Positions 1-11,499 of a stretch of 64,000 bases of DNA are shown one piece after another. Source of the DNA: Alligator mississippiensis. Its lineage: Eukaryota; Chordata; Crocodylia; Alligatoridae. The translations under genes and the position numbers were made by a program. The notes beneath the pieces were generated by a model. That model did no database searches. It was not told the origin of the DNA and saw nothing but the letters and a program-made list of their open reading frames with translations. Location: the NCBI RefSeq assembly GCF_030867095.1, contig NC_081824.1, forward strand, positions 171,376,933-171,440,932, read 5' to 3'. Positions within the stretch are counted from its first letter, which is position 1. Every line of letters begins with the position of its first letter.

Positions 1-180
1 CGCAGCGGCGAAAGCGAGAGAGCCCGACCTGCGCCTTGCCGAAGAAGAGAACCTCAGCCGCAGCGGAGACGCCGAACGCGTCGGAGCCAATCATCTCCGA
101 CCATGCAAATAAGGTCGCGCCTGGGTGATTCAGTGTTCCAGGGGTGGGACCAGGCCTCCGCCGCGGCCCCTCCCATTGTG
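1..180 (-). promoter_or_regulatory. CpG-rich promoter-like region of a leftward gene (GLO1 by synteny)
   Basis: This stretch is far richer in CG dinucleotides than the AT-rich DNA that follows. It carries a CCAAT box (87-91) and a perfect octamer ATGCAAAT (103-110), a typical vertebrate promoter arrangement. No coding frame is recognisable, and CpG density falls sharply after about 180. In human the gene to the left of DNAH8 is GLO1, transcribed in the opposite direction, so this is probably its promoter edge. The gene identity rests on synteny alone. An untranslated exon is also possible. Confidence 0.5.
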
Positions 181-208
181 CAACTCTGAGCTGGGGGCTC
201 AGTATACG

Positions 209-336
209 CGTATATTTTAATGCATACTTTTCAACGAGAGATTTCCAAATCAGAAAGGATCTAAACTCCAGTGTCTTAAGTTTCCATCTGTGCATTACAA
301 AAAACCGCAAAAAATGAAGAATATATTATGATCTTT
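209..336 (+). repeat. Direct repeat, copy A
   Basis: This segment matches 1490-1627 in the same orientation, including a shared tract around ATCTAAACTCCAG and another around TTTCCATCTGTG. By eye roughly 80 percent of positions agree. No transposon family is recognised, so either a local duplication or an unclassified repeat is possible. Confidence 0.65.
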
Positions 337-430
337 CCAGGGATGCAGGTTGTAGCCCTGTTGGTCTAAGGACATAGGCAGACAAAGTTCTTTGGGTGAA
401 TCTGACATCTTTTATTAGACCAACTTGATC
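337..430 (+). mobile_element. Short SINE-like insertion, half of a foldback repeat family
   Basis: The 94-bp block carries GGTTGTAG and TTGGTCTAAGGACATAGGCA, the same sequence as the left arm of the hairpin element at 45,436-45,691. It is flanked by near-identical 13-bp direct repeats, 324-336 and 431-443, differing at one base. It interrupts repeat copy A, because the unoccupied site can be seen in copy B near 1612-1630. A 13-bp duplication suggests target-primed insertion, but no poly(A) tail is visible. Confidence 0.6.
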
Positions 431-848
431 TATTATGGTCTTTACAAAACATTGTTTGGAGATCACTTATTCAGCTTGGCATACAAGCACAATAATTCTG
501 CAAACATTTACTTATATGCTTAAGTGCTATTGATTTCTATAGGACTACTTCCAGTGATCCTAAACCATTTGCAGCTTAGCGGACAAGACGTCAGGGAGTG
601 CAAGAAATCACAAGTTATACATAATTGCCCATTACATATATGATAAATTAATCTGTGTTTAATCGTGGAAGGGAAAAGGCAGCAGAAGCAGCATCTAACA
701 ACTTTCCCCTAAAAGAGGATCACACAAGTGTTGGAAACCCTCAGCATGAAACCCCAGCCACTGTGTAATACCTGGCTTGGGTAAAGCAGCAAACTTGGGG
801 ACAGTCCTGGATGCTCCACAGAGGGCTCTTTTTAGTGGCTCTAAAGTT

Positions 849-1030
849 CTTGGCAACTGGGCTCCTTGCAGTTTTACCATTTGCAAATACTGTACAGGCA
901 AATCACGTTGAGTCAGTCCTGAGGCCTCTGTGACCATTGGGCAACCTTAAGCGCTCAGCAGCCTTGGGACTGACTTGAGGTGCCTGTATTTGTAAATAGT
1001 AAAACCACAAGAGGCCCAGTTGCCAAACAT
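849..1030. repeat. Inverted repeat (imperfect hairpin)
   Basis: The left arm (about 849-925) and right arm (about 962-1030) are reverse complements of each other. Both hold TTGGCAACTGGG on one strand and its complement on the other, and both have a GTCAGTC tract. The spacer is about 40 bp. The outer sequences do not continue the match. It may be a foldback-type miniature element. Confidence 0.65.
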
Positions 1031-1489
1031 TTCAAATGCAGGTCCTGATCTGGATTCTGCCTGATACTGACGTGGGACCAGTGTTACATTGTCAGGAATA
1101 AAGTTCCATTTCAGGAAGCGCTCCGGGTCACCAAGACATAGATAGCCCTGAAGTTGAGGGCTGTCCTGGAAAGTCCAGGAAGATTGCCAGTTTAATTCTC
1201 ATGTGTTACATTGGGTATGTTTTCATGTGTTACATCTACTTCTCACGGCTGACTTTTGGATTTGTCTTATTCTCACATTTTATCAGTACCTGCATACTAC
1301 AGCTTCTCACCACAAAGAATACTGTTTTGCATTGATAGATTGTATTCATTGTAATGCTTCAGTGTGATGGAGCATAATGCTCTAGAATTTGTGACTAAAG
1401 TTACCTTGTTACTTACTTAACAACTAATATGTTTAAATCCTAAATCAGCCTCCTGCAAAATTGTGCAAAGCAAAAATTATGTCTCACAA

Positions 1490-1627
1490 GACATATATAT
1501 TTTAAAATATACTTTTTGATTAGAGATTTTCAAATCAGAAAAGATCTAAACTCCAGCGTCTTAAATTTCCATCTGTGTATTTCAGAATAAAAGCAAAAAA
1601 TTAAGAATATATTACAATCTTTACAAA
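1490..1627 (+). repeat. Direct repeat, copy B
   Basis: Second copy of the segment at 209-336, about 1.28 kb downstream in the same orientation. Unlike copy A it is not interrupted by the short SINE-like insertion, so it acts as the empty-site reference for that event. Confidence 0.65.
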
Positions 1628-3794
1628 GATCAAAAAATGTATTATTATATAGTACACGTTTATATATAAAAGAATTCATAATAAAATTAAAGTTGTAGCT
1701 TTTTATCAAAAGCTAGAAAATACCAAGTTAAAGCAAAATTAAAAACAAAAGAAATAAAAGATGCACACTTTAAAAGATCATTTAGGGTAGCCTAAACATC
1801 CTGGTCTGTATTTTCGGTAGACATCACATTTTCCTGCTTTGCTTTAGACAGCTGTTGTACTACCCTGACCTGCTAATCTGGATGCTTAATGTTAATACAC
1901 TGTATAATGCATTGAACTTAACTCCATTTTTTTCTACAGCATTTATACCAATGGGTGGATCTAGAATTTTGAAAAGGGGAGTACAGATGCTGATGTGCAT
2001 CACATATATAACAACACATATTTTCTACCATTAAAAATAAACTAGAAGGTTTACTAATATGATAGGGTCCTAAGGCTGTATTATGCAATTTAGGCTGAAG
2101 CAAAAAGAAATATAACTTAATTGGAATAAATTGAAAAAATCTGAAGGGCTGTGAAATAAAAACTTCATTACTAGGAGCAGCTAACAGAGAGCAGAATTGA
2201 AAAAGAAAGGATAGCTTGATTGGTGGCACCTCAAGATCATTAAAAAGGAGAGAGTCTTTAACACCTGTAGAATGAAGAGTTTACAAGGGATCCCAGATTA
2301 TAATGAGCTATGAAGTCAATTGACTCCCTCTGCACTGCCTGACTAGAAATGTTGCTGACATGGCCAGGCTCAAACTGTGGGTGGAGCAGGAATCAAAGAG
2401 GGTTGTAAATGCTCCAGTGCTCCCCTGTAGATCCACCCCTGGTTATACCACTAGAAACTCTTATTCAGATAATAATACTCTTTTCTCTTTTTTACAACAT
2501 ACGTAGCTCTGGCCCAAAAAGCCAAAAATTAGTAAATATCCTGTTGCTAATTTGGGATTGTAGAAGTTTAAGATGTTTTTTAAATGGTTTTCGCTTTGGG
2601 GTGAGGTCAAAGCATGGATTTTGCCTCCTTTTTATTTAGAAATGCTAGGTTTATCCTAGTTGAAAAAATATTACTTCTATCTTGCATTCCCTGCACTCTG
2701 GGAAAGTTTCTCACTGATTGTAAATAGATTAACATTTAAAAAAAAGATAATTTTTATTAGTAAATTCAGAAAATGATGTGCTGTAGTCTCCTGGGTAAAT
2801 TTCAGCATTAGACTTGTTTGGAAGCATTAGATTTGTCTGTTCTGAAAATCATCTAGAACATAACAGCTCTATTTATAAACATACCAGCAGCTCACTGTGA
2901 AGGGTCCTGGCTCTCAGTTCAGTATCTGAGATATTGGTTTCCATCCTCATCTACAGAAGGAATTATGGACGGAGTTCCAAGTAACATTTGTCTCTATAAC
3001 TGTGGAATTATACAGTGGCAGGTTATGATAAATTTTTGTTTTAGATCCAAAACACAAAAAAATAAATCTTTGTCTCAAGCAAAATATAGCTACATTAAAA
3101 TATCATTTTATTTTTCTAGAACAATGCAAATTCAGACTAGATTAAATGTTCTGATGATGGGGGAAACATTACTCTGAGAGCGTGTGCCTTTGGAGCCATA
3201 GAAATGCAATGGATGCCAAATATTTCTACAATCCCAAATATTTTGATGTCATTTATACATTGCCATAAATGTATATGGATCCCTGTTAGAAGAATTTACA
3301 ATCTTAGGGTCTGACCTTGCACTTTTAGCACACAGACAGACCTCCATGCCTATTTAGAGTTCTTTTTACTTTTCTGGCACACTGTGATGGTGGTAGGATC
3401 TACTTATATATGTTTGTTTGCAGAAGTAGAACTTAAGCTAGGCAATAAATAGCCAAACAGGTTAAAGAAGGACAGTGAAATAAAATTATGTAATCTAGAT
3501 TGTTCATTTCAGGTATACTTTTTGCCAGTCCCAGTTTTTAAAATGGATCAGATTAATACCATTTTAGTAGGATATTATTTATTTGTAACTTTTTTAAACA
3601 TAGCAATATAATGTCACTGCTGGTGGGTCAAAACTGTATTAAATATGAAAACAGGTTTTGCATCCTTACATCTAAGCAGGAAAAGTCTGTTTCAACCCTG
3701 GAAACACCTCCAAGGGAATTTTCAGAGGAAGTAACTGGAGAGATTGGGAGTGATTCAGCAAAGCACTTAACCACTTGTTGAACTTTTTCCAGGC

Positions 3795-4490
3795 TGTAAC
3801 AGGCAAGGATTCCGGGGCTGGTGGTGATGTCACCTGGCGGTCATCCTGCTCCTATGTCATGTCCTTGGTCTCCTCCTCCTCCTCTGCAACGCCTTTATGT
3901 AAATAAGTACTTAGAAAGGGAGGCTGCCCTTGGGATCCATGAGCAAGATCTCATTCACTCCTGAGCTTCAGTCTCATTACTCCGTGCCTTAAGGGCTTAT
4001 TACGTGACTCCAACTGCCGCTTACAACACACCCATGTCTTGCAGATGTCACTCTACAACCACTCCCTTTTCGGGACCTCGGTCTTTTCTGCCTCCACCCC
4101 TTTAGTCTGGCTGCAAGCCTCCAGCCCTGGCCCACTGATTCAGATCTAGCTCTCTCAGCTTCAGCCCTTAGTCATAAGTATCTCTGGGCCTCTGGCCCCT
4201 GTATCTCTTACTCTGGGCCCCTAGCCATAGTCTCTGCCCCTTCTGGGTTGCTGGGCTCCTGGTTCTGGTTTCTGTCCTTCTCAGGCTACTGGGCCCCTGG
4301 CCCTGGTCTTTTGCCACTCCTGGGCTGTTGGGTCCCTGGCCCTGCCTTGCTTTTGCCCTTGCTAGGCTTCATCCACTTTCACCAAGCTCCAGTTCTCTGG
4401 CTAGGCCTGCTGTGTGTCTTGAGACCTGCCCATGCCTTTGGGCACTGTTGGGACGTCCACCTTCCCCTGACACTCCTAAACCCAAGCCAC
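3795..4490 (+). mobile_element. Degraded LTR of the main LTR family, 5' part
   Basis: It begins TGTAACAGG and carries the family core GGGAGGCTGCC followed by a GTCTTGCAGATG tract and a C/T-rich stretch of repeated TGGGC-type words. The same order is seen in the better-preserved copies at 24,669 and 28,582. The 3' boundary and a target duplication cannot be found, so it is truncated or heavily diverged. The open frames here (up to 159 aa) lie in the low-complexity part and are not genes. Confidence 0.55.
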
Positions 4491-5225
4491 CAGTGAGATA
4501 TCAAACTAAAAATTTGGCTCCTGCCTTAACACAACACCTCCCACCTCGGGATGCAAAAAAAACCCCAAACAAAAAAGGGATATGTTCCTCCACTGTCTTC
4601 CTGGCTTCAGAGCAAGCCTTTATCCATTCTCACCTGTGGACAATTTCTCCCCAGCCCCCAGGTGAGAGTTTTTCTGATCGTGGACTAATCAGCAGCTCTT
4701 TTCTTATCTCACATCTTATCTCATTTGTTTCATTACAGAAGCCTCGTGATTGTGATTGGAATCCCTTCCTCTGTGAGAGATGGTGGATATTGCAGCCTAT
4801 GGTGTAGATGGTTTGCAGTGTCTCATGTGACTGAATAGTCCAGTCAGAGATTTGTATGGTCTGTGGCAGAGGTTGCAAATGTCTGGGCATTAATACACAT
4901 ACTTTTTTCCCAGTGATATGCCAGAGATCCTCCACTTTGGAGCAGACTCGATTAATCAAGTGTGCTTCACACATGAGCTGAGGCAAACTGCACTGCACCA
5001 CATGCAGTTGTATAAATGGCAAAATGTGCATGAGTGCACAGAAAGTGGCAATGGCGTGCTTTTGAACTAAAGAACCTCCAAGGTGTTTTAGTTCTAAAGT
5101 GCGCCACTGCCATTTTCTTAGTGCTGACGCACATTTCACCGCTTACACGACTGCACACATCACAGCTTCAGTTGCTTGTCAAAGCGCCCAGTGCTGCAAT
5201 GCATGCATATGTAAAAATGCCCTAC
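4491..5225. other. Unclassified intergenic stretch
   Basis: No gene or clear repeat family is recognised. A minus-strand open frame of 169 aa (4630-5139) shows no known domain. The segment 5034-5150 has words repeated in inverse orientation (AAGTGGCAATGGCGTGC and its near-complement around 5097-5115), suggesting a short palindromic repeat. Confidence 0.4.
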
Positions 5226-5600
5226 GTCATAGACTTCATAGACGTTAGTGCTGGAAGGGACCTCATAAGATCATCGGGTCCAGCCCCCTGCCCAAGGGGC
5301 AGGAAGTCAGCTAGGTTCAAAGGATCCCAGCAAGATAGGTATTGAAATGTTTCTTGAAAGTATCCAGAGTAGGTGCTTGCACCACCTCTGGGGGGAGTCT
5401 ATTCCAGGCCTTGTGGGTTCGGACAGTAAAGAAGTTTTTCCTTATGTCCAGCCTAAAACAGTCTTGCAGGAGTTTGTGACCGTTGGACCTTGTCATCCCC
5501 TGGGACGCTCTGGTGAACAGGTGTTCCCCCAGATCCTGATGCATGCCCCTTATGTATTTATAGACTGCTATCAAGACACCTGTGAGCCTGCGCTTCGCAT
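5226..5600 (-). mobile_element. Old CR1 LINE, 3' end fragment
   Basis: Reading leftward, the frame ending at 5317 gives a C-terminal CR1 ORF2 tail: a GDL-like VLIAVYKYI tract, TRSNGHKL, FRLDIRKNFFTVR and WNRLPPEVV. The 3' untranslated end, with the CATAGAC words typical of CR1, lies at 5226-5245. It is more diverged than the copies at 8954 and 32,967. The frame extends to 5766, but the part upstream of about 5600 does not look like CR1 and may belong to another repeat. Confidence 0.8.
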
Positions 5601-5890
5601 GTGTCACGATTGGGTGGTTCAGGAGCTGCTTGTTTCCTGCAGACTCTTTTCTCTTCAAGCTGTTGGAGCCAATTCCTGTCTTGGACTTTAATGCCCAGGT
5701 GGAGACAGTGATGCCACTTGTTCCAATCACTTGCCAAGGTTTCCCATTGGTCAGGAACAATACCAAATGCCTTCATATCTCAGGCTCCCTGTTATACACA
5801 CATTTAAGTGCTTTGCTGAATAGGGGCCATAAAGAACATTGGAAAAGCCATGAAGGCCTGTTTGGTTTAGAAAGTCTCTACTTAACAAGA

Positions 5891-5990
5891 AGGGATAATT
5901 ACATTCTAGAGTTTGCCTGTATGAGAAAGTTGCACTGGTTTAATGTAAGGTTTGATTTTAAAGCAGTATACTTGGACCAGTGCAAAAGTC
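5891..5990 (+). repeat. Interspersed repeat, copy 1 of an inverted pair
   Basis: About 100 bp containing GAGAAAGTTGCACTGGTTTA and TAATGTAAGGTTTGATTTTA. The segment at 8450-8553 is the same sequence on the opposite strand. The family is not recognised; the ends suggest a small DNA element. Confidence 0.7.
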
Positions 5991-6433
5991 TGAGTAGACA
6001 TTATACTTATTATTTCAAGTCTTACTCTCATTAAGTGGGGTCACTGTGTATGAGTTATTTATCTTTCATTTTGAACCTAGGATCAGCCAGGGTCTTAGAG
6101 ATTAAGATATTGTCACAATATTGGAGGCATCTTCAAAATAACAGCTTTTGTGAGCATCTGCATGCTGAATGAAATATCTGGGGTGATCTTTATGGATCTT
6201 GTATAGTCCTCAAGGGATCTCTAACAATGTACAATAACTTTTCTTCTCCACATTCTTTCTGTTATGATTTCTATTTGGAGATCTTGTCTCCCTCTCTCTC
6301 CCTGATGTTCATCTCATGGACAAACAACATTTACTATGGTGATATGTGTGGGTGTGATTCTGAGGCTTCCTAAATCAGTAAGATGCCTGTTTCCTGGACG
6401 CTACATATCTAACTGCACAGCATCATCTTAGAT

Positions 6434-6998
6434 CAGTAGTTCTCAACCTTTTGGCCCCTTGGTTCAAATGAGTAGTGCAGTGCTGGTCTCTAGGCTGGAT
6501 CGGATCCCATGCCCCAAGATCAAACCCATATGCCTGGATATGGCTTGTGCTGCTCTTGCCTGGCCCTGTTTGCCCTGTCCAGGACCCTGGGAACCCACAG
6601 CACCTCTGCCCAGTCCTGCATGCTGAGATCAGAGCTCCAGAACCCTGTACTGCCTCTGCCCAGTCCTGCATACTGGGATCAGGGTCCTAGGACCTACAAC
6701 ACCTCCATCCGGTCCCGCATACTGGGATCATGGTCCTTGGACCCTGAGCTGCCTCCGCCCAGCCCCACATGCCAGAACTGGGGCCCCAGGACCCTATGCC
6801 ACCTCCACTTGGCTTTGTGCGCAGGGATCAGGGTCCTGGGAGCCCATGCTATCTCTGCCTGCTCCCATGTGCCAGCCCTGCACATCGGATCTAGCACGCA
6901 GGGCAGTAGCCTATGAGACTCTCCACACACCCACGAGGCCAGATAACAAGGCATTGGGAGCCAGATTTGGCCCTCAGGCAGGAGGTTGTGCACCCCTG
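6434..6998. mobile_element. hAT-type non-autonomous DNA transposon, 565 bp
   Basis: It starts CAGTAGTTCTCAACC and ends GTGCACCCCTG, hAT-style CAG...CTG ends. It is flanked by an 8-bp target duplication with one mismatch: TCTTAGAT (6426-6433) and TCTTAGAG (6999-7006). The interior has a diverged tandem array of about 60 bp around CCCAGTCCTGCATACTGGGA, which creates spurious open frames on both strands. No transposase is encoded, so it would have been mobilised in trans. Confidence 0.8.
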
Positions 6999-7006
6999 TC
7001 TTAGAG

Positions 7007-8449
7007 AATTTTCATTTAGCATTTTTTTCCACTAACTCTCATTTGTGCTCCCATGACTTCTTACCCCTACAGAAATAGTATTTTTGATATAGGTGCAAAT
7101 GCATGGCACTGGCCACTTTTGTTTCACCTTTGCATGTATGCATCTTTTGGCAGCATCAGTAAGAGCTGATAATATGCATTATAATCTCAGCATTTTTGCA
7201 TTGTCTGCATTTGTCTTGTTTCACAACATTTCAAAACCTAGTATCCTAGTTAGTTTGTGTGAAGAACTTGACTATTTTAAGAGGGCTGCTCTTAGCTACT
7301 TAGAAGTCTTCATCAGCTTTCTTATTATTTTGGTTTGAACCAGGCTTATTTCAGTTTAACTGAACTAATTCAGAAACAAATTTAAGATGAACCAAACTAA
7401 GCCACTCTCAAATCAAAACATGAGTTTGCAACCATTTAGATAAATTGGTTTAAAAAGCAAGTTATATTGAGCCAATTCAACCTGTGCATGTAGATAAATC
7501 TAAAAATGTACAGCCAACATTACGTAATAAGCAAGTTTAAACAAAAAGGAAAGAAAATAGTAACTGCTCAAATAATCCACTGGGAACTCTCAGCACTAAA
7601 GAAACCCAGTTCTGTGACTTGTTGAATGCTTCTAGCAAGGTTATGAGAGCACATCTACTTCAGTGGCAGTTGAGGTTGCCAAGCATATCACAGGACTGAT
7701 TCCTAAGACTGCAGATGGAAGTTGCTGTGAAGAAAATAACCAATTAAAAATAAAGAGGATTATGGACTAAAATGCAAGGAATAAGGGAGAGATAAGCAAA
7801 AGGTAGAAGGCTTGCTTACTGGTGAAGAGTGTGATTGACTGGGCATAACTATTGTTTGATGAGATGATCCTCATCACTGAAACATGTATAAAAGAGGGAG
7901 AAATGGGGTAAATATGGAAGATTAGTGCTAAATGGCTGGAATGTTGTAAAATGTTTATGTACTATAATTTGCCAGTTATAAATATGGAGCTGCAATTCTT
8001 TAGGTTCCAAAACAAAAAAAAATGGACTGCATGAAAATCAGTGTCTGCTACAGATGATGAAATCCTGTAATTTAATCAACACTTGTAGGTTCATTGGACC
8101 ATACAAGTTGCAGTCTTCTGGTTGTGCTGATTTCACTGCAAGACTGAGGGCATGGGCAGTTTCCCCTTGGGCTTCATACAGCAATGGGGATGGGGAATTG
8201 TTTAAAATGGGAAAAAAGTTGTTTTAAAATAACAATAATAGACATAAATACAGCACCTGAAAGTGCTTCTAAGTAAGATTTAGGTAATTTAAATGTGATA
8301 ATATTCCTTTAATAATACCAATAATTATATAAATTCCTTTGATTCATTATATTTAATTTATTTATTATATAAAAATATTAATGCATTCAATGTATTCATT
8401 ATATACACCACAATAATAAGAATAAGAATGATGCTGATGATTATTATTG
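7007..8449. other. AT-rich intergenic DNA
   Basis: No coding frame or identifiable transposon is seen. There is an AT-rich low-complexity run near 8280-8450. Confidence 0.5.
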
Positions 8450-8553
8450 CACTTTTGCATTAGTCCACTCATACTGGTTTAAAATCATACCTTACATTAA
8501 ACCAGTGCAGTGCAACTTTCTCACATAGGCAAACCCTAGAAAGTAATTATCCT
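8450..8553 (-). repeat. Interspersed repeat, copy 2 of an inverted pair
   Basis: The reverse complement matches 5891-5990 nearly along its whole length, including AACCAGTGCA and ACCTTACATTA tracts. The two copies are about 2.5 kb apart and opposed in direction. Confidence 0.7.
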
Positions 8554-8700
8554 TTCTTTTTAAGTACAGACTATCTAACCCAAACAGACATTGTTATTAT
8601 TCCTTAAATCATTAGATACTATTCCTTTAACCTTCTTTAGGGAATATTATTTGTTTCACTGCATAGTTGAGGCAACTGTTTTGGATGCTAGAATATTTAA

Positions 8701-8850
8701 AGGCAAGCAAGGTTTTTTGGGTAAATGTAAAGCTTTGCTAAGAAGAATTTTTCTATTTGAGTTGGTCTAATACAAGATATCAGATCTACCCAAAGAACCT
8801 TGTCTGTCTATGTCCTTAAATGAACATAGCTACAACCTATACCCCTGAAA
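8701..8850. mobile_element. Foldback SINE-like element, internally shortened
   Basis: The left arm near 8703-8727 (GGTTTTTTGGGTAAATGT) and right arm near 8784-8812 (ACCCAAAGAACCTTGTCTG) are reverse complements and match the arms of the element at 45,436-45,691. The loop is shorter than in that copy, so the centre seems deleted. Confidence 0.6.
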
Positions 8851-8953
8851 CCCAACAAAGGTATTCAGCCAGCATTAACTTAATATATTTTAAATGTATT
8901 TATTAGGCCCTGCTACTTTTTTAACTATATTAGTCATCTGCTAGTCTTTGAGT

Positions 8954-10355
8954 AGATTCATAGATTCATAGATGTTAGGGTTGGAAGGAACCTCAATAGA
9001 TCATTGAGTCCGACCCCCTGCATAGGCAGGAAAGAGTGCTGGGTCTAGATGGCCCCAGCTAGATGCTTATCTAACCTCCTCTTGAAGACCCCCAGGGTAG
9101 GGGAGAGCACCACCTCCCTTGGGAGCCTGTTCCAGACCTTGGCCACTCTAACTATGAAGAAGTTCTTCCTAATGTCCAATCTAAATCTGCTCTCTGCTAG
9201 CTTGTGGCCATTATTTCTTGTAACCCCCGGGGGCACCTTGGTGAATAAAACCTCACCAATTCCCTTCTGTGCCCCTGTGATGAACTTATAGGCAGCCACA
9301 AGGTCGCCTCTCAACCTTCTCTTGCGGAGGCTGAAAAGTTCCAGGTTCTCTAGTCTGTCCTCATAGGGCTTGGTCTGCAAGCCCTTAACCATATGAGTGG
9401 CCCTTCTCTGTACCCTCTCCAGGTTATCTGCATCCCTCTTGAAGTGCGGCGCCCAGAATTGCACGCAGTACTCCAACTGCGGTCTGACCAGTGCCCGATA
9501 GAGGGGAAGTATCACCTCCTTGGATCTATTCGTCATGCATCTGCTGATGCACGATAAAGTGCCATTGGCTTTTCTGATGGCTTCGTCACACTGCCGACTC
9601 ATGTTCATCTTGGAATCTACTAGGATTCCAAGATCCCTTTCTACTTCCGTGCCACCCAGCAGGTCATTCCCTAGGCTGTAGGTGTGCTGGACGTTTTTCC
9701 TCCCCAGGTGCAGCACTTTGCATTTCTCCTTGTTGAACTGCATTCTGTTGTTTTCTGCCCACTTGTCCAACCGGTCCAGGTCTGCTTGCAGCTGTTCCCT
9801 GCCCTCCAGCGTGTCCACTTCTCCCCATAGCTTTGTGTCATCTGCAGACTTGGACAGAGTACATTTCACTTCCTCGTCCAAGTCGCTGATGAAGACATTA
9901 AAGAGTATCGGTCCAAGGACCGAGCCCTGCGGGACCCCACTGCCCACACCCTTCCATGTCAAAACTGACCCATCCACCACAACTCTCTGGGTGCGGCCCT
10001 CTAGCCAATTCGCCACCCACCGGACTGTGTAGTCATCCAAGTCACAGCCTCTTAACTTGTTCACCAGTATGGGGTGGGATACCGTATCGAAGGCCTTCCT
10101 GAAGTCTAAATATACGACATCCACCCCTCCTCCTGTGTCTAGGCGTTTTGTAACCTGGTCATAAAAAGAGACTAGATTAGTCAGGCACGATCTGCCTGCT
10201 ACGAACCCGTGCTGGTTTCCCCTCAGCATAATTTGTCCTGCCGGGCTCTCACAAATGTGAGCCTTGATAATTTTTTCAAAGATTTTGCCAAGGATGGAGG
10301 TGAGTCTGACTGGTCTATAGTTGCCCGGGTCCTCCTTTCTCCCCCTCTTGAAAAT
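8954..10355 (-). mobile_element. CR1 LINE, 5'-truncated, minus strand
   Basis: A young-looking CR1 copy. Its 3' end (8954-8990) carries the ATTCATAGATTCATAGATG words and the untranslated tail, and its 5' end is lost at about 10,355. It encodes the reverse transcriptase and C-terminal half of ORF2 (next entry). It retains no endonuclease region. 5' truncation is normal for CR1 because reverse transcription starts at the 3' end. Confidence 0.92.
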
Positions 10356-10382
10356 GAAGTAGTGGGCAATACAAATCCTCAT
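9045..10382 (-). pseudogene. CR1 ORF2 fragment: reverse transcriptase and C-terminal region
   Basis: An uninterrupted 445-codon frame. Residues from about 11 onward are CR1 reverse transcriptase; the first ten come from flanking DNA. Visible blocks are GRKEDPGNYRPV, then YLDFRKAFDTVSH with the first catalytic aspartate (about residue 95), then GVPQGSVLGP, then the C-terminal QLEYCVQFWAP and FRLDIRKNFF regions. The catalytic box reads SADD (about 179-182), where the copy at 34,070 has FADD, so a conserved aromatic residue is replaced. With no endonuclease, RT N-terminus or own start, it is a dead fragment despite the open frame. Confidence 0.88.
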
Positions 10383-11480
10383 TTTTAATTACAATATTAT
10401 TATTGGATTAGACCATGTCCCTAGATCTGCATGTAGAGGATGGATTTTGACTGCACACTTAGAAGGTTGGTGGGAATGGCAGCAGGTGGGTGCTACATAT
10501 AGCTGCCTGTTCAAAACCTGCAGGTATAGAAAACACAAGGGTTAAGACTTTATCCTGATTCTTCTTCCTTCCCCAAATTAGAAAGCGCAGCCGGTGTCTT
10601 TGCAGGTCTCTCCTATCAGGGGCTGTGAATACAAGAGAGTGGTACGCAGAGAACAAGAACACCTGAAGCACGGGGAGACTTAAGGGTATGGCAGGTGTTG
10701 CTTGCAACCATGGCAAGTGCTAGGCTCCTTTTCCAGGGGAAGTGGAGCTTGGGCCTGAGCATTCCTGGGGTGGGAACATGCCTCATCCATGGCTGCACTC
10801 CTGGTGCTCGATGCAGCGGTTCTCCACTTCAATTTTGTCCCCCCTTTCCCTTCCAGGCCTCTTGGCAAACAATGCTGTAGTGAGGGCGGGCAAGCAGGGT
10901 GACCAATCCAGGTGCCAAAGTGAAGGGGTGTCAATAGGTACTGCCCAACCGGCACGGGACAGAGCCAGGAGCAAGTCATTTGCAGGGGCCCGGGGACAGG
11001 AGGAGGGCAGCTCCTGCTGCTGCATGCGTGAGGGGGGTATGCATGGGCGACTGGTGCCTCCTAGGTCTGGGGGGCCACCCACAGGCACCACTGTTGGTGG
11101 TAGGGCCAAAGCTGGCAAGCTCCTGCAGGCAGCAGAGGCCCGTACGTACCCCCCGCTACACGTTGTCTATGGATGTGGGCCCCCTGCATCTGTCTGTGCA
11201 CAGGGTGAGGGTGGGCTGCTGCTACAGGCTTTGCGCTAGGCACCAAACTTCCTTGCCACAGTACTTGGCAAACACCGGCTCTTGCAACCACTGTGCTGAC
11301 TTCACTAAAGGACTGAGGCCACGAGCAGTTCGTTATCAAATGATTTGAGTAATAACAATTACTAAGGAGTAACATTAATTGTCCACGTGAGATAGTCTCT
11401 ATTTAAAAAGCAAGGGTCATGATTTTCTACGGCTTGCCTATAGGAGGCACTTTTTACTCGTTTTGGGACCGCAGAAAATG
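10383..11480. other. Intergenic DNA with GC-rich, repeat-like stretch
   Basis: No family is identified. The part 10,780-11,250 is GC-rich with overlapping open frames on both strands (up to 165 aa) but no recognisable domain. It resembles the G-rich interiors of the hAT elements further right and may be one that has lost its ends. Confidence 0.4.
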
Positions 11481-11499
11481 ACTCTGCTGCAAAGCCCTC

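Larger units (their letters stand above)
444..3790. other. AT-rich intergenic DNA
   Basis: No coding frame with recognisable similarity is present. The stretch contains an inverted repeat (849-1030) and direct-repeat copy B (1490-1627), listed separately. The remainder is AT-rich sequence with short chance open frames and no clear transposon. Confidence 0.6.

Noticed and set aside
4328..5139. Frames of 159 and 169 aa on opposite strands
   Set aside because: The first is in the LTR remnant; the second has no domain and overlaps the first.
10695..11348. Overlapping frames of 60-165 aa
   Set aside because: GC-rich sequence gives few stops; frames on both strands overlap and none has a recognisable motif.
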